A DNA stretch of 64,000 nt from Lonicera japonica (GCA_021464415.1 CM038467.1:14959411-15023410); one strand, 5' to 3'. Counted from the first letter of the stretch, positions 21,407 through 34,600 are shown. The notes: generated by a model not told the origin, from the sequence alone. Made by a program: numbers and translations.

Positions 21407-22954
21407 CAAATTAATGAGGATAATATGTTCCAAAGAAAAACTCATAGCCCATAAAAGAAAACTATAATTGTTTATTAGCCATTCAAAACTTCTTCATCAA
21501 ATCCTTTAAATAATAAAACAAAAATAGAATAAAATTTCCAAAATCCAAAAATGCCCGTTTATTTTCGTTCACTCCACTTAAAAAATGGGTATGTTAGAAA
21601 GCAAAGAAATTATTTATATACTTGTATAACTCGGTGAAGGTCAAGCATTGTCATAAGTCATATCCTTGTAGTTGTTCATCCTACAATTTCCAACCGTTAT
21701 CAAAACTCGTTTAATAAAAAGACTAATCAAGTAAAGAAAACCCGTAAAAAAGAAAATCAAAATAAAACAAACATTACCCCAAAAAATAGCCCATTAAAAT
21801 GGTGCATCCTACTCTCTCTCTCTTATACAAACACACAAAAAAAAGGTGTGGATTTTTGAGGCACATTAACATTACCCCAAAAAACAGCCAAAAAACCCAC
21901 CTAAATTCCAGCCTTTCCATTTATAAATTCTCAATACGTGCCCATAAAAGGTTCATTAACATTACCCCTTAAATGTAATCAGAATCAAATTTTCAAAAAA
22001 AAAAAAACAATCTAGAAAAGGCCAACAGTCATGTTCACACAATGCAAAAATTACTTATTTTAGGCATTTCATCGAACACGTAGCGTGTGCATACAATTAC
22101 CTAAGTATCAATTGAACAAAGCTCCATAGAAATAATCCAAGGAAAAATGCTACTTACCTTAGCAATAGTGAAACCAACGAAATGCAAAGGGAAGAGAAGC
22201 CCCAAATTTAGGAGGAATCAACTCCTCATGATTTAGCTACATGATAAAAATTAAGTCCCATATAAGATAAAAATTACCATAGAATAACCCTCAACTGAAG
22301 AAAATCCCAAATATAAAAACCCTATAACAAAATCACCAATAGTTTTCGCAATTTGTTTGAAATCCTAGGCGAATTGTAAGAGAAGAGAAGGGGGAGAGGG
22401 AGAAGGAGAAAAGAGAAGAGAAGAGGAAGAGAAGAGGGGGAGAGACGTACCTGTGGTGATCAACTCGGGATGTTGGGCGTCAAGCAAACTAGCGAGAATT
22501 GTCTAATTTAGAATATAATCATTTTAGGTTGGTTGAAAAATTACTTAATTCATGTTTTTACGAATGAACTTAAATGGTTTAATTTTAAATTAAATAATTT
22601 ATATAAATCAAACATTAATAATTAATATAATTAATAATTAATTAATTTTTAAAGAGTTAATTGACAATTTAAGAGTCAATTAAACCGACCTTAAATATAC
22701 CACATTAATGGTACAACAAAGAGATAATAAGAGAGCAATTAGCGAACAAAAATCACCTTATATGTGATCATGTTCAGTAAATTTTTTCAATAAATTTCTG
22801 ACCCCGTGATTGAATTCTTGTTTTACCCCTATTTGCAGGAAATTATTTCATAACTTTCCTGTTTCTAGCAAGGATAACTTTTTGCAAAATATATCTCGTG
22901 ACAAGCACAAGATGTCGTGGGAATGTCATAAGAAGCTTACTGAATTATCTATAA
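21407..22954. other. no gene recognised; possible minus-strand 5' exon near 22380-22500
   Basis: AT-rich and without usable ORFs. 22378-22446 is a purine-only stretch (GAAGAGAAGGGGGAGAGG type; pyrimidine-rich on the minus strand, as in 5' UTRs and first introns), next to a minus-strand CACCACAG/GTACGTC donor-like junction at about 22450. This could be the leader exon of a lost gene, but no coding sequence supports it. Confidence 0.3.
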
Positions 22955-23476
22955 GGGTGTGTTTGATTGGCATAATTTTTCATAGAAAATAGAGATTTTC
23001 TCCCCAAGTTGCCACTTTTGGTGTTTTGATTGCCAAAATTTTCTAGGTGATCAAATTCCATATTTTGGCAATTATGAGCTTATTTTCCACCAAAGCCTTG
23101 AAAACGTTTTCTTTGGGGGGGGGGGGGGGGTTGGTTTTTATTTTTTTAGGCTAAGTTGCACAAATTTTAAGATAAAGCTTTACCCATTTTCTACATTAAA
23201 AATGTCATAACTTAAAATAAAAAATTCAATATTTAATATTTAAAATATACTAATTAAGATCAATTAAACAAGATCTATCATGACTATAGAATTATATAAA
23301 AAAAATAAGACCAATAATTTTTTTTACATTAAAAATTCCTTATTTTTCTAGTATAAAATTAAGACAATCAAACACATTTAATTGACATTTTTCATGCAAC
23401 TCAATTCTAGGCAATTCAATTGCCTAGAACTTATTTTATTTTCATACAAATTCCATACTTGCAATCAAACACACCT
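22955..23476 (+). mobile_element. Harbinger/Tourist-like MITE, copy A, 522 bp
   Basis: Ends GGGTGTGTTTGATTGG and GCAATCAAACACACC(T), inverted repeats, flanked by TAA (22952-22954 and 23477-23479). The interior carries a run of 16 G (23115-23130). Aligns in reverse with copy B at 23657-24193 over the whole length. Confidence 0.85.
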
Positions 23477-23656
23477 TAAATATAATTTATTACTTATAAA
23501 ATAAATGTTTCTTACTTTTAATTTGTAATAATTAGTATTAAAATTACTTATTATGAAATTATATCAACTATATTCAAATACTTATATCATTAATTTGTAA
23601 GTTATATACGTTTTTTTTAATAGTAATTTTTTTTTTGTATTTGGCATAAACCTTAA

Positions 23657-24006
23657 GGGTGCGTTTGATTGCAAGTATGTAATTTGCATGGAAAGAAAAT
23701 AAGTTCTAGGCAACTGAATTGCCTAGAATTGAGTTACATGAAAAATGTCAATTAAATTTGTTTGATTGCCTTAATTTTCTATTCAAAAAATATTGGTTTT
23801 ATTATGGCATTTTTTAATGTAAAAAAAATTATTGGTATTGTTTTTACATAATTTTATAGTCATGATGGATCTTGTTTAATTGATCTTGATTAGTAGATTT
23901 TAAATATTAAATTTTGAATTTTAAGTTATGGCATTTTTAATGTAAAAAATGGGTAAAATTTTGTCTTGAAAAATGTGCAAATAACATGAAAAATAAAAAC
24001 AAGCCC

Positions 24007-24037
<31 letters not shown>

Positions 24038-24193
24038 AAAAAAAAACCCAAAAAGGAAATGTTTTCAAGCTTTAGATGGAAAATTAGGTTAATAGTGAAA
24101 AAAGACGAAGTTTGACTGCCAAGAAAATTATGGCAATCAAACATCACAAAAGTGGTAACTTGGGTGGAAAAATAAGGCCAATCAAACACACCC
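23657..24193 (-). mobile_element. Harbinger/Tourist-like MITE, copy B, 537 bp, inverted relative to copy A
   Basis: Ends GGGTGCGTTTGATTGC and CCAATCAAACACACCC, flanked by TAA (23654-23656 and 24194-24196). At the place matching copy A's G run it has 24 C (24004-24027) followed by 19 A. The shared block CTAGGCAA(T/C)TGAATTGCCTAG shows it is the same family in opposite orientation. Confidence 0.88.
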
Positions 24194-24473
24194 TAATTGT
24201 AATTATAATTTTCCATCCGAATATTTTTAACAATATAAGTTAGTAAGAAGTTTAATTATTATTATTATTAGAAACAATTTCAAATTGCAAGTTATGTAAA
24301 ATAAAATAAAATTAATCATGCATTTATAAATTTTATAATCTCAAAAAGTGTTTGATTATAGATCGAAGAAGAATATGATAGCGTCAACTGAAACTGAATG
24401 ATACAACATAGGGTTTTTTTTTGTTTTTTTTTTTTCTTATATAAAGCAAAATTTTATTACATCAAAGGGCAAA

Positions 24474-24960
24474 TTACAGTATAGGTATTCCAAAATCATA
24501 CAAAGCAGCCCTATCAATTCTACTAATTCCCACAAGCTTTTTTGGGATATTATCTCTATTGAAAATACAATATTTCCTACCTTGAACTCCTAAATTAGCA
24601 AGAAAGTCAACAGCACGATTTGCCTCCCAAAAGATGTGTTGAGGAGCCGATTCAATATGCTGCAGCATGTATTTAATGGAACGAACCTCATATGCAATAC
24701 TCCAAGGGACAGCAAGTTTACTTTGCAACACATTAACCAACATCAATGAATCAACTTCGATATCTACGTTGAATATACCTCTGTTAACACAAAGGGACAA
24801 ACCTTGCAATAAAGCTTTAACTTCAACCGTGGTGTTGGTGGTTTCCCCGTAAAAGTCGGCCTGAGCAAAAACAATGTTGCCGCTATCATCCCGAAGAACA
24901 CTACCTCCATCTCCCATGCCTCGATTACCTTTGCACGACCCATTAGCATTAAGTTTGAGT
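24474..24960 (-). pseudogene. LINE C-terminal RNase H domain
   Basis: An open minus-strand frame of about 147 codons contains SVLRDDSGNIVFAQADFYG, TTVEVKALLQGLSLCV (catalytic Glu), DIEVDSLMLVNVLQS (catalytic Asp) and HIFWEANRAVDFLANLG, the order found in the RNase H module (RVT_3 type) at the end of plant LINE ORF2. The frame closes at 24474 just inside the poly-A end, so this is the authentic C-terminus. The usual N-terminal strand lies in a different frame upstream (about 24917-24991), so it is broken. Confidence 0.85.
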
Positions 24961-25440
24961 CTCCCTTTAGCTGGAAATTTCCATCAAACAAGAACCCATG
25001 GCTTAGTGATCAAATTCGAAACTTAAACTTGAAGCTGTTGAAGTAGCTGAATATCTAAAACACTTCTTCGTTGCAGCAATGAATGATTTGATAAGATCAA
25101 CTTCACATTGCTTTTCCCCTTCCTAATGATCTGAGACGGCATACTAACTTTGTAATTAAACCTCCCACTATTTCTATTTCTATTCGACCACAATTCCCAG
25201 CATATACACGTAGGTATCAACTAGAGATCGACTGTATAACAAGGGGAGCGGATTTTTTGAATCCACCAAGCATTCACTTTGCTCTGAAGAAGGATTCTCG
25301 CACCTTGAATGTTACACAGCTCTTTGAAAAAAGATCACACACTCCGAGCTGTAGCACTAGTAACAAATACATGATAAATGGTTTCAATCCTAGCCTCCAC
25401 ACCAAATGCATTTTGAAGCCATTTGAAAACCTTTGCAGAT

Positions 25441-25660
25441 TTAGCATTCATTAATGGGAAGACTATGTTGTAAAGCCCTCCACATCAAAAAGGACCATTT
25501 AAGCGAAACACATTGATGCCAAACAAATTTAGATAAACCAACCTCATTTCCTTTAGCCTTACACACATCCCATGCAGACTTAATGGTAAACTTCCCATCA
25601 ACAAAATTCATCCACACACACCTATCTAGATCATTATTAAGAACCCGATGCATATCTTGA
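25441..25660 (-). pseudogene. LINE zf-RVT domain fragment
   Basis: MHRVLNNDLDRCVWMNFVDG...FTIKSAWDVCKAKG...VWHQCVSLKWSFLMWRALQHSLPI is the cysteine/tryptophan-rich domain that follows the RT in plant LINE ORF2. The frame closes within it and sequence on either side is out of frame. Confidence 0.8.
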
Positions 25661-25999
25661 ATTTCCCTTATCTTATTGAGCCGTAAGCCACCACAATATT
25701 ACTGCCATGTATTGTCTTGAAGAATATCTATAACAGAGATAGATTGAGGATTAGAGATCATAATAAAATCAACAAGCCTATCATTACCCCACCACTTATC
25801 CCTCCAAAAATCAATGTCACCTCTACCTAAGATCCACTTAATATAACCTTAAGCAGCATTTTTCACTTTTAGCATACGCTGCCATATGAGAGATGTGCCA
25901 GGCCATTTTTCTCTCGCAATCAGTAATATAAGCATTAGACCCGTATTTATTCTTCATAAATTTAGCCCACAACGAGTTAGAAGATCTCAAATTCCACCA

Positions 26000-27960
26000 C
26001 TACTTCATAGAAAAAGCAGTAACAATACCATGAATACACCGAATTCCTAACCCTCCTTCTTGGACAAGACTACAACATTTTTTCCATGCCACCCAATGAT
26101 ATTTGTACCCATGTTCACCTTCTCCCCAAAGAAAATTAACACTAACAGCCTCAATCCTATTAATAACAGATTTCGGCGGATCAAAAGCAGCCAAAATATA
26201 CATCGGCAAACAATGTAAAACATGCTTAATAAGAGTAATCCCCCCTAGACAACACTTTAGTTTTCCACCCAGCCAACTTCCTTTCAAATTTTAGGAGAAG
26301 ATCCGAAAAATACTCAATTTGCTTCCGACCCTTGAATAGCGAGCAGCCCAAATACGTCACCGGCAGATTCTTTCTTTGAAAACCAGTAACGTGCTCAATA
26401 ATTTGACAACAAGATGAAGAAATACTATCCCCAACAATAAAGAAACTTTCTGCTTTGCTAATAGACTGCCCCGACTCAAGCTCATAAGTATTGAGGAGCT
26501 CTATTAAATGTTGTAAAGATTGCTTAGCACCATTGGCAAAAATCACCATGTCATCCGCAAAAGCTAAGTAAGAGACAATAGGGCAATGAGAATGAGTAAA
26601 TAAATCTGCCATCTGTTTTGAAAACACTAAATCATTCAATCCACGACTAAGAACTTCAGCTCCAATGATAAATAAGCATGGAGATAGCGGATCCTCTTGC
26701 TTGACTCCCCTCGTGGAGTTAAAGAACCCTTCAATTTGCTCATTAATCACTAAGGAATACCAATTATTTGAAAGCAGCCGCCATATCATATCAACAAATC
26801 TCTCATCAAACCCAAATTTACGGAGAATTTTTAGAATAAACAGCTAAGACATTCTATCATAAGCCTTAGCCATGTCAAGCTTTATCACAACATTGCAGCC
26901 ACGAGCTTTGGAATCAAGCTTATGCAACATCTCTTGAGCCAAAAGAATATTTTTCGTAATGTTTCCCCCTTCACAAACCCACTTTGATTAGGACTAATCA
27001 ATAGCGGAAAAATATAAGCCATACGCTCAGTTAGTACTTTCGAAATAACCGTAGCACTGTAATTACAAAGGTTAATAAGACGTAAATCACCAAAGCTAGT
27101 AGGACAGCTAACCTTTGGTATAGTTACTATACGAGTAATTGTCCAAGAGATAGGAAGATGATGGCCTTGGAAGAAAGCCTGAACGACACTAGTTAAATCA
27201 GATTTAATGATGTCCTAACAAGAGGTATAAAATGAACCACCAAACCTATCCGGACCCGCAGCTCCATCAAGATTCATATCAAAGACAGCCTTTTTTACTT
27301 CCTCCATATTCATAATTTTCAGCAAAGCAACATTCTGATCCTCAGTTATGGTATGACCAATCAACTTCTCAATAAGCGAGAACTCATATTAAGTCTGCTC
27401 ATTTTGAAATAAATTTTGATAATAAGACACTCCTGTGGAAGCAATACTTGATTGATCATTAAGTGCGTATTTTTATCGCCTTCTTTTAACCATTTAACCT
27501 TTGCCCGTTGTCTCCAAAAAAATTCCTCCATAGCCAAGTGTTGTTGCAGACATTCCATAACCATATTATACTCAGCCACGCAACTTTCAGAAACATCAAT
27601 CTCCATACGAATATCCGCAGCTCTTAATTGACTCTCCATCTCAACAATAGTGCGAAATAAGTCCCCAAAAGACTCCTTGTTCCAACTTATCAACACTTGC
27701 TTGAGACGCTTCAATTTAGTAGCATATTTAACAATAACATCTCCTTGAATCGGCTCAGTCCAACTCTTTTGCACCACCTCCAAAAAAGAATGATGTTTAG
27801 ACCACATTTTTTAAAATTTAAAGCAACCCTCGTATCCATCATGTTGACTACGAAAATTCCCAACAAGCTGAGCATGATCCGACTGCTTTCTATTAAGATG
27901 ATTAAGTGTACTGGTGGGAAAAAGTAACTTCCACTTGACATTACCCATCAGCGGATCAAG
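26000..27960 (-). pseudogene. LINE reverse transcriptase with upstream linker (decayed)
   Basis: Minus strand, 5' to 3': linker with WSKHHSFLEVVQKSW and VKWLKEGDKNTHLM (about 27470-27810), then RT with STRGVKQEDPLSPCLFI, the catalytic YLAFADDMVIFANG (about 26530-26575, both Asp present), a thumb (PVTYLGCSLFKGRK) and a C-terminal part in another frame (LPMYILAAFDPP...VNFLWGEGEHGYKYHWVAWKKCC). At least three frame changes and several stops make it non-functional. 26790-27360 is RT N-terminal sequence readable only in pieces. Confidence 0.88.
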
Positions 27961-28377
27961 CATTTGCCACATTTGATGACCCGACTTCTTCCACGTATAA
28001 GCACAAATTCAGTCAAACCACATTTTAAATGAGAGAAAACTAGTTAAGGGTACTTGAGTTAAGATGCACTTAACTGCACTATGCGGTCTCAATTAAATGC
28101 TATGATGTATTTTTTTTATCAAGTAATATTTCATGCACATAAATCTGAGCCATTAGACAAGAAAAATAAATAAAATCTGAGCTGCTTGTTAGTATTAAAT
28201 TGCGGTGAAGAGTGGGAGACTACGAGGATTTTCTATTTTATTTTTTTGAGCTTTGCTAGAAGTGTCCTTACAGGTCTTAGAACTTGTATAATTTTCGCTT
28301 GAAAAATTGAATGTGTACGTCTTACCACAATTGCAGTTCCCACATGGATTGTTCTCTTTCGGGCAGGGGGTCCAAAC

Positions 28378-29965
28378 CAGGGCCGGACCTGAGAATTCAG
28401 GGGCCTGAAGCGAAATTTATGAATGAGGCCTTCTGTCCTCAAAATTTTAAGTTTTTTTGTTTTTTGTAAGCATCCAAATTCAAAGAAAATAATTAAAATA
28501 AAATTAATCTACATAAATAATCACTACTTATATTTTAATCAATGAACTTCCCTATTAAAGGCCGGCAACTAGCGCGGCAAATAAGCAAAAAATTGCATTA
28601 TGAACAAAAACAACTACTTGAGCAATAACAAAAGTATCACTTAAATATTAGCCGCCTTGTAGTTTTAGAGCCAAAAGTATCAATCAAGCTTTCGTAGTCA
28701 AGTAGTTTGACTACTTTTTTCTTGATGAATAACATAGTCAAGTCATTCAACCTCTCTTATGACATTGTTGACCGGAGATAAGTTTTGAGCAACTTCAACT
28801 TTGAAAACTTCTCTCAGCAGTTGCAACTGTAACCGGTATGGTCAATAAAATTATGTAAGCAATATCTACATTCGGGTAACAACCTTCCATAATCTTCAAA
28901 TAATTCAGGACGTCAATTGCTAGCTTTGCTTCTTTTGATAGTGTTGATCTTAAAAGTGTTAACTCCAAATATAAATCATATGATGTAATATCAAAGAGCC
29001 CATTATGCTACCTCAAAGAATTTTCAAGATTAACACAAGAAGTGTGCAAGCTCTCATCATCAACCAACTTTTCCAAATTAAACAAAAATCCAAAAGTTTC
29101 TCCATATTTTTTAAATTGCCCAAATCGAGTTTTAATTAAAGAGATTGATCAACGATGAAAAGAAAGTAATTAACTCTAAAAGATTCTTGAGCAGATTATG
29201 TTACCTCATCACTATTAACCTCATCAAACTACCATTTTCTTCTAATAACGTGTTTCTCTCGAAATATAGCTTTAACTCCCAATTCATTTGACATTTGTTT
29301 AGCTTCAACCATAGCATGATCAAATCCAAATTCTCTATAATTTCGAAGGAAAGAAACAAGTCCTTCTAATTGTTTAACAGCAACATCAATATCCATGTCT
29401 TCGGCTTGAAGTAGTTTGTTGACATTGTTGAAAGCATATAGCAAATCATACCAAATGACAATTCCCAACAGAAACTCAAAATTCTCAAGTTCAAATGTTG
29501 CCAAGGACTCTGCTTCACTCTTTGTTTTAACATCTTCACAAGAATTTGCTAAGGAAACTAAAGCGTCTTTTATTTCTAAAGTTTGTACCTTGATGGGGTT
29601 GACACTTTCCACATGGCTCTCCCAACGAGTCTGTGACAATGGCTTAACGGTGAGACCTTTGATGCTAATCGACCATCTCCTTTTCCAACAAACTACGAAG
29701 AGCTCACCCATTTTTTTCCTCCTTTGGTTTATCCGAAGAGTCGGAAGAGAAAGATGCAACTCAGTGCTTTAGTTTATGTTTTTTTTTTGGTCGACCTTTT
29801 ACCTTTAGCTTTAATTTTGAATAAACTTATAAACATAATTACAATCTTACCTCCAAGATTTTGAGACTTTACAAACTTAACCTTAAATTTTAAAAAATTA
29901 CGGGCCCTACAAAATTTGGGGCCTGAGTCGAGAGCCTGTTCCGGCTTACCTCAGGTCCGGCTCTG
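28378..29965 (-). mobile_element. hAT transposon deletion derivative, 1588 bp, perfect 8-bp TSD
   Basis: Terminal inverted repeats CAGGGCCGGACCTGAG (28378-28393) and its partner at 29950-29965 (one mismatch) are flanked by an exact 8-bp duplication GTCCAAAC (28370-28377 and 29966-29973). An 8-bp TSD and a CAGGG-type end are the hAT signature. The interior carries the C-terminal half of a hAT transposase on the minus strand. Confidence 0.93.
28640..29759 (-). pseudogene. hAT transposase, C-terminal part (zinc finger MYM-type 1-like)
   Basis: The open part (29759-29229) reads LTVKPLSQTRWESHVESVNPIK, FELENFEFLLGIVIWYDLLYAFNNVNKLLQ and LVSFLRNYREFGFDHAM, the conserved core of plant TTF-finger/hAT proteins often named zinc finger MYM-type protein 1. 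After stops and frameshifts, the dimerisation domain is still visible at about 28640-28850 (EKFSKLKLLKTYLRSTMSQERL, then LLDYESLIDTFGSKTTRR). The N-terminal TTF finger and the first catalytic aspartates are missing, so it could move only if transposase were supplied in trans. Confidence 0.85.
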
Positions 29966-29973
29966 GTCCAAAC

Positions 29974-30540
29974 CCATGTCTTAATTGGAGTAAAATTTGT
30001 TTTGGGGTGCCACTATTTATACACAATACTTCATGTCTTGGTTCCACCCCACTAAATCTATTTTTCTCTTACTAAATCCTCCACAAATGAGCACCCCACT
30101 TAATTTCTCTCCCTCTCTTTCTACCTCCTCCTTCACCCTTGCAACCACCTTCCACTCCTCCACCCCCTCCTCTTAGTCCGCCCCCTACCACTACCTTCTA
30201 CCTTCAACAGACTCAACCACCCGGGCCTTGGAAGCTAAAGATCATTTTAACGCCATTTCTATTTTTCACCATGTACTTGACATCCTCTTCTAAAGCTGTA
30301 TGGATAAAAGAAGAGGCAGCTATATATGCTTATGAATTTTCACTTGTTACACTATAAATAAATTTGGCTCTCGTCCATTATTATTGATGCGCCAAATATA
30401 GTTGTTCGATTTTTTTTTAACCTTGCACTTATTCGTTTGATATTGCCCAAGTTAGTGTACACTTATTCATTTAACACGAACCAAACTAGTGTACATTTTG
30501 CTCACTTGGGAAGGCTCGAGTCAGTGTAAATTTTGTTGTA
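29974..30540. other. no gene recognised
   Basis: 30110-30200 is pyrimidine/Pro-codon-rich low complexity (CTCCTCCACCCCCTCC type), which creates a spurious Pro-rich frame at 30139-30357. Nothing else is supported. Confidence 0.4.
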
Positions 30541-31146
30541 TATTTTATTATATTTTAAAATACAAAATTAATAATATATTAAAGCTTCTACATATATAAT
30601 TCTATTTTGTGGAATTGACTTGATAAGGTTAACATATTCTAAAATTTCTTGAGCAACAAGAAGTTTATGTGACTAGAAATAATTTTTGTGAATTCCAACG
30701 TGATTAATTAATTAACATCTTAATATTTTTGATAGTTCTAAGTGAATTAGTTAATTAGTTAAAGTTCCAAATATATTAATCAATTTTTAGGATCTATAAG
30801 TGATTCTATAATTGGCCGTATACTCTCCAAAAAATTTAATATATATTTTATTGTATTTTAAAATAAAAAATTAATAATATATTAAAGCTTCTACATATAT
30901 AATTCTATTTTGTGGAATTGACTTGATAAGGTTAATATATTCTAAAATTTCTTGAGCAACAAGAAGTTTATGTGACTAGAAATAATTTATGTGAATTCCA
31001 ACGTGATTAATTAATTAACATCTTATTATTTTTGATAGTTCTAAGTGAATTAGTTAATTAGTTAAAGTTCCAAATATATTAATCAATTTTTAGGATCTAT
31101 AAGTGATTCTATAATTGGCCGTATACTCTCCAAAAAATTTAATATA
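30541..31146. repeat. 303-bp tandem duplication, nearly identical copies
   Basis: Copies 30541-30843 and 30844-31146 differ at only a handful of positions (for example GGTTAACATATT versus GGTTAATATATT). AT-rich, non-coding. The high identity implies a recent event, or an assembly effect. Confidence 0.9.
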
Positions 31147-31625
31147 TATTCATCCACAACATTCTTGCCGACAAAGACATGCTATATATATATACAAATC
31201 CCTTAAACGAGCATATATACATTTTGAAAAAAGCTCCCGAGCCTACATATATACAAAGCTCCATATTACGTACTTTTAATCTTTTCACCATTTTTATACC
31301 TTAATTATAAAACAGTAAATTGCCAAAATCTACTAACAAATTGTGGCCAAATTATTTTAGTTTTACTCTTTGCCAGAAAAAACATATAAAGTTTTCTATA
31401 GAAGTTTTATAATTGGGAGTACACCCTTATAGACCTATAGTCGTCATATCTTAGAGGGAAGACGCCATTAAAACCTAACTGCAGTCACTGCACCGGGATA
31501 TTATTCTAGAGGGGCAAAATATTTTCTTAAAAGATAGTGCCTAGCACACCTCGATCATTTTTGATAATTTATTTACGCCCACATCCATTTTATCAAATTT
31601 CACCAATAATCTTAAGATAAGAGTT
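31147..31625. other. possible Copia leader/LTR remnant
   Basis: No ORF. 31430-31560 (GTCGTCATATCTTAGAGGGA..., ATTCTAGAGGGGCAAAATAT) lies directly before the Copia gag start and may be the end of a 5' LTR plus leader. I found no matching 3' LTR, so this is inference. Confidence 0.35.
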
Positions 31626-34600
31626 ATGGATGCTACCTTGGCTGCTACACGTTCATTATCAGATATGCCAAAAATTGATCGTTTCAGTGGTCTCACTTTT
31701 GAAGATGGCAAGACAGGGTCTACTCAACGTTGGATGTGCTGAATCTCGCTTAATATTTCACTCAACCTGAGCCTCAGAAGGGTTTAGAAAATTATGAAGT
31801 AACAATAGAAAATTGGAGAAACGGCCATAAGGTATGTCGACACACAATTTTGAGTACTTCGTTTAATGAGCTTTTCGATATTTATTACTCTTATAAATCT
31901 GTCTGTGAAATTTGGGAAAACTTACATAAGAAATATGTAATAGATGATGCTAGAACTAAAAAAATATGCTATTGGAAATTTCTTAAAATTTCAAATGACT
32001 AAGTATAAAGATATTTCAACTCAAATTAATGAATTTCACATGCTACTTAATGACCTCAAAATAAACACATAACTATTTCTGAAGCTTTCATTATTGGATG
32101 CTTGATTGAGAAACTGTTAGACTCATGGAAAGATTATAAAAATAATATGAAACATAAAAGAAAATAAATGAGTCTTATAGATGTTGTCACTCACATCCGG
32201 ATAGAAGAACATAATAGGAAAAGAGACGTGTTTTCATTATTAAAAGAATTTAAATCCAAAGTTAATATTGTCGAAGGGAGTTCCAACAAGCCTCGTCGTA
32301 ATTTTCAAAAACATAACAATAAGCAAAACAATAAGAATTTAAAAGCTCAAAATTCTGGATTTAAAAAAAATGTTATGTTTGAGGAAAAAAAGTACATAAA
32401 GCTTTCCAATGTAAGTTAAGAAAAAACAACAAAAATAATCACCCTCCTAAAACTAATATAGTTGAGGAAGATGTTATTGTGGAAGTTGTCACTGAAGTAA
32501 ACACAGTAGCTGAGAAGAAAAGTTGGGTAGTTGACTCAGGAGCTACCAGACACATTTGTGCCGATAAAGAATCATTCTCAAATTACACACCAGTGAAAGA
32601 AGGAAAAGAACAAGTTTATATGGGTGATTCAAGGACTACACCAGTTCTTAGTGAAGGAAAAGTTCTTCTCAAGTTAACTTATCCCTCTCATTGAATGATG
32701 TATTCCATGTTCTTTAAATTAGTAAGAATCTTATATCTTTATTTTTGTTTAGAAAAGCTGGTGTCAAAATGTCATTTGAATGTGAGTCATAACTAAGAAT
32801 GATGTTTTTGTAAGAAAAGGGTTGCTAATCAAGGACTATTTATGTTAAATGTTCAAGATAGTATCAATAAAATTACCTCTTCTGCTTACATGGTTAACTC
32901 TATTGATACATGGCATGGTAAAGGTCATGTGAATTACTCATATATTAAGAAAATGAAATATTATGATTTACTGTCTAATTTTTCTGACGCTGAAATTAAT
33001 AAATGTGAAATATGTATTGAATCAAAATTTACTAAAAAGACATGTAAATCAGTATAAAGAGAAACTGTATTACTTAAGTTAAATCACACTAACGTAAGTG
33101 ATTTAAGGCAGACCATGACTAGAGCATGTAAGTTTTATTATGTCACATTCATAAATACACAAAAGTGTATCTATTGAGACATAAGGATGAAGTAGGTGAG
33201 ATGTTTGCAAAATATAAATTGAAAGTTGAAAATCAACTAAATAAGAAAATTAAAAGATTGAGATGTGATAGAGGAGGTGAATATGAATCTAACATCTTCA
33301 ATACATTTTGTGAAGAATATGGTATAATTCATGAGACTACACTTCCATACTCACCTGGATCAAATGGGATAGTAAAAAGGAAAAATATAACACTCGAAGA
33401 AATGATAAATGCAATATTGATCAGTTATGTGGCATTATTAAACTTGTGCGAGAAGCTATTCTCTCCGCATATCATATACAAAATAGAATACATTATAAGA
33501 AAACTGGTAAGCCACCATATAAATTATGGAAATGTCATGCAACTAACCTTAATTATTTCAAAGTGTGGAGGTGTCTAACTAAGATCCTGATCCCATAACC
33601 TAAAAAGAGGAAATTGGGATCTAAAACTATTGATTGTATGCTTATAGGGTATGCCAGAATAGTGCGGCTTACAGATTCTTAGTATTGGAGAATAATTTAG
33701 TTGACACTAAAACCATCATGGAAACTAAGAATACTGATTTCTTTGAGAATATTTTTTGTATGAAAATAAAAATTAGCAAATATATATCTTATCATGAACT
33801 TAATGTGGATTCTCCTAAAAATTCTGAAAGTAATTTAAGGATAAGTAAAATATTACAAAAGGCAACCAATTTTGGAGTTTATTTTTATACTTTTTAGTGG
33901 ACAAAGACCCACAAACTTATACTGAAGCAATAATTTTCCTTGATTCAACCCACTAGAAGGATGCAATTAAAAATGAATTAGAATCCATCTTAACTAATCA
34001 TACATGGGAATTAGTTGACTTACCTCCTGGTGCAAAACCTACCGGTTGTAAGTGGGTATTTAGGGTATAAAGCAAGATTGGTTGCTAAAGGGTTTAATCA
34101 AAATAAAGATATAGATTATTTTGACACCTTTGCTCCTGTGTCTAGAATTTCTTAAATTAAAACTTTACTTATTTTGATTGCTTTGCAAAATTTAATTATT
34201 CATAAAATGAATCTCTAAACAACATTTTTAAATGGTGAATTATAAGAGAAAATTTATATGAATCAACCTGAGGGTTGTGTGGTTCCTGGTAGTGAGCACA
34301 AGGTATGCAAGCTAGTTAAATCTTTATATAAGCTGAAACATGCACCAAAACAATGGCATGAGAAATTTGATAAGGTGTTAGTATCAAATGGTTATTTAAT
34401 CAATGAGACAAATAAATGTATCTATTATAAATCATTTCATACTAACACATATGTGATAATATGCCTATATATATGTTAACGATATGCTCATCATTGGTAC
34501 TAGCTTGAATGTGGTTAATGAGACCAATAAATTCCAAAATTCTAATTTTGATATGAAATATATGGGAAAAGCTAATGTGATTTTAGGAAATAAAATTATT

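Larger units (their letters stand above)
24414..28015 (-). mobile_element. 5'-truncated L1-type LINE
   Basis: A T-rich tract at about 24414-24436 is the poly-A tail of a minus-strand element. Reading the minus strand: the last part of an endonuclease domain (SDHAQL, about 27870), an endonuclease-RT linker, RT, a zf-RVT domain and a terminal RNase H. The 5' end (ORF1 and most of the endonuclease) is missing, as expected for target-primed truncation. I could not define target duplications. Confidence 0.85.

Noticed and set aside
24667..26847. Plus-strand frames across the LINE
   Set aside because: Complementary shadows of the minus-strand RNase H and RT.
30139..30357. Pro-rich small protein
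   Set aside because: The Pro run comes from a CTCCACC low-complexity tract and no conserved sequence follows.
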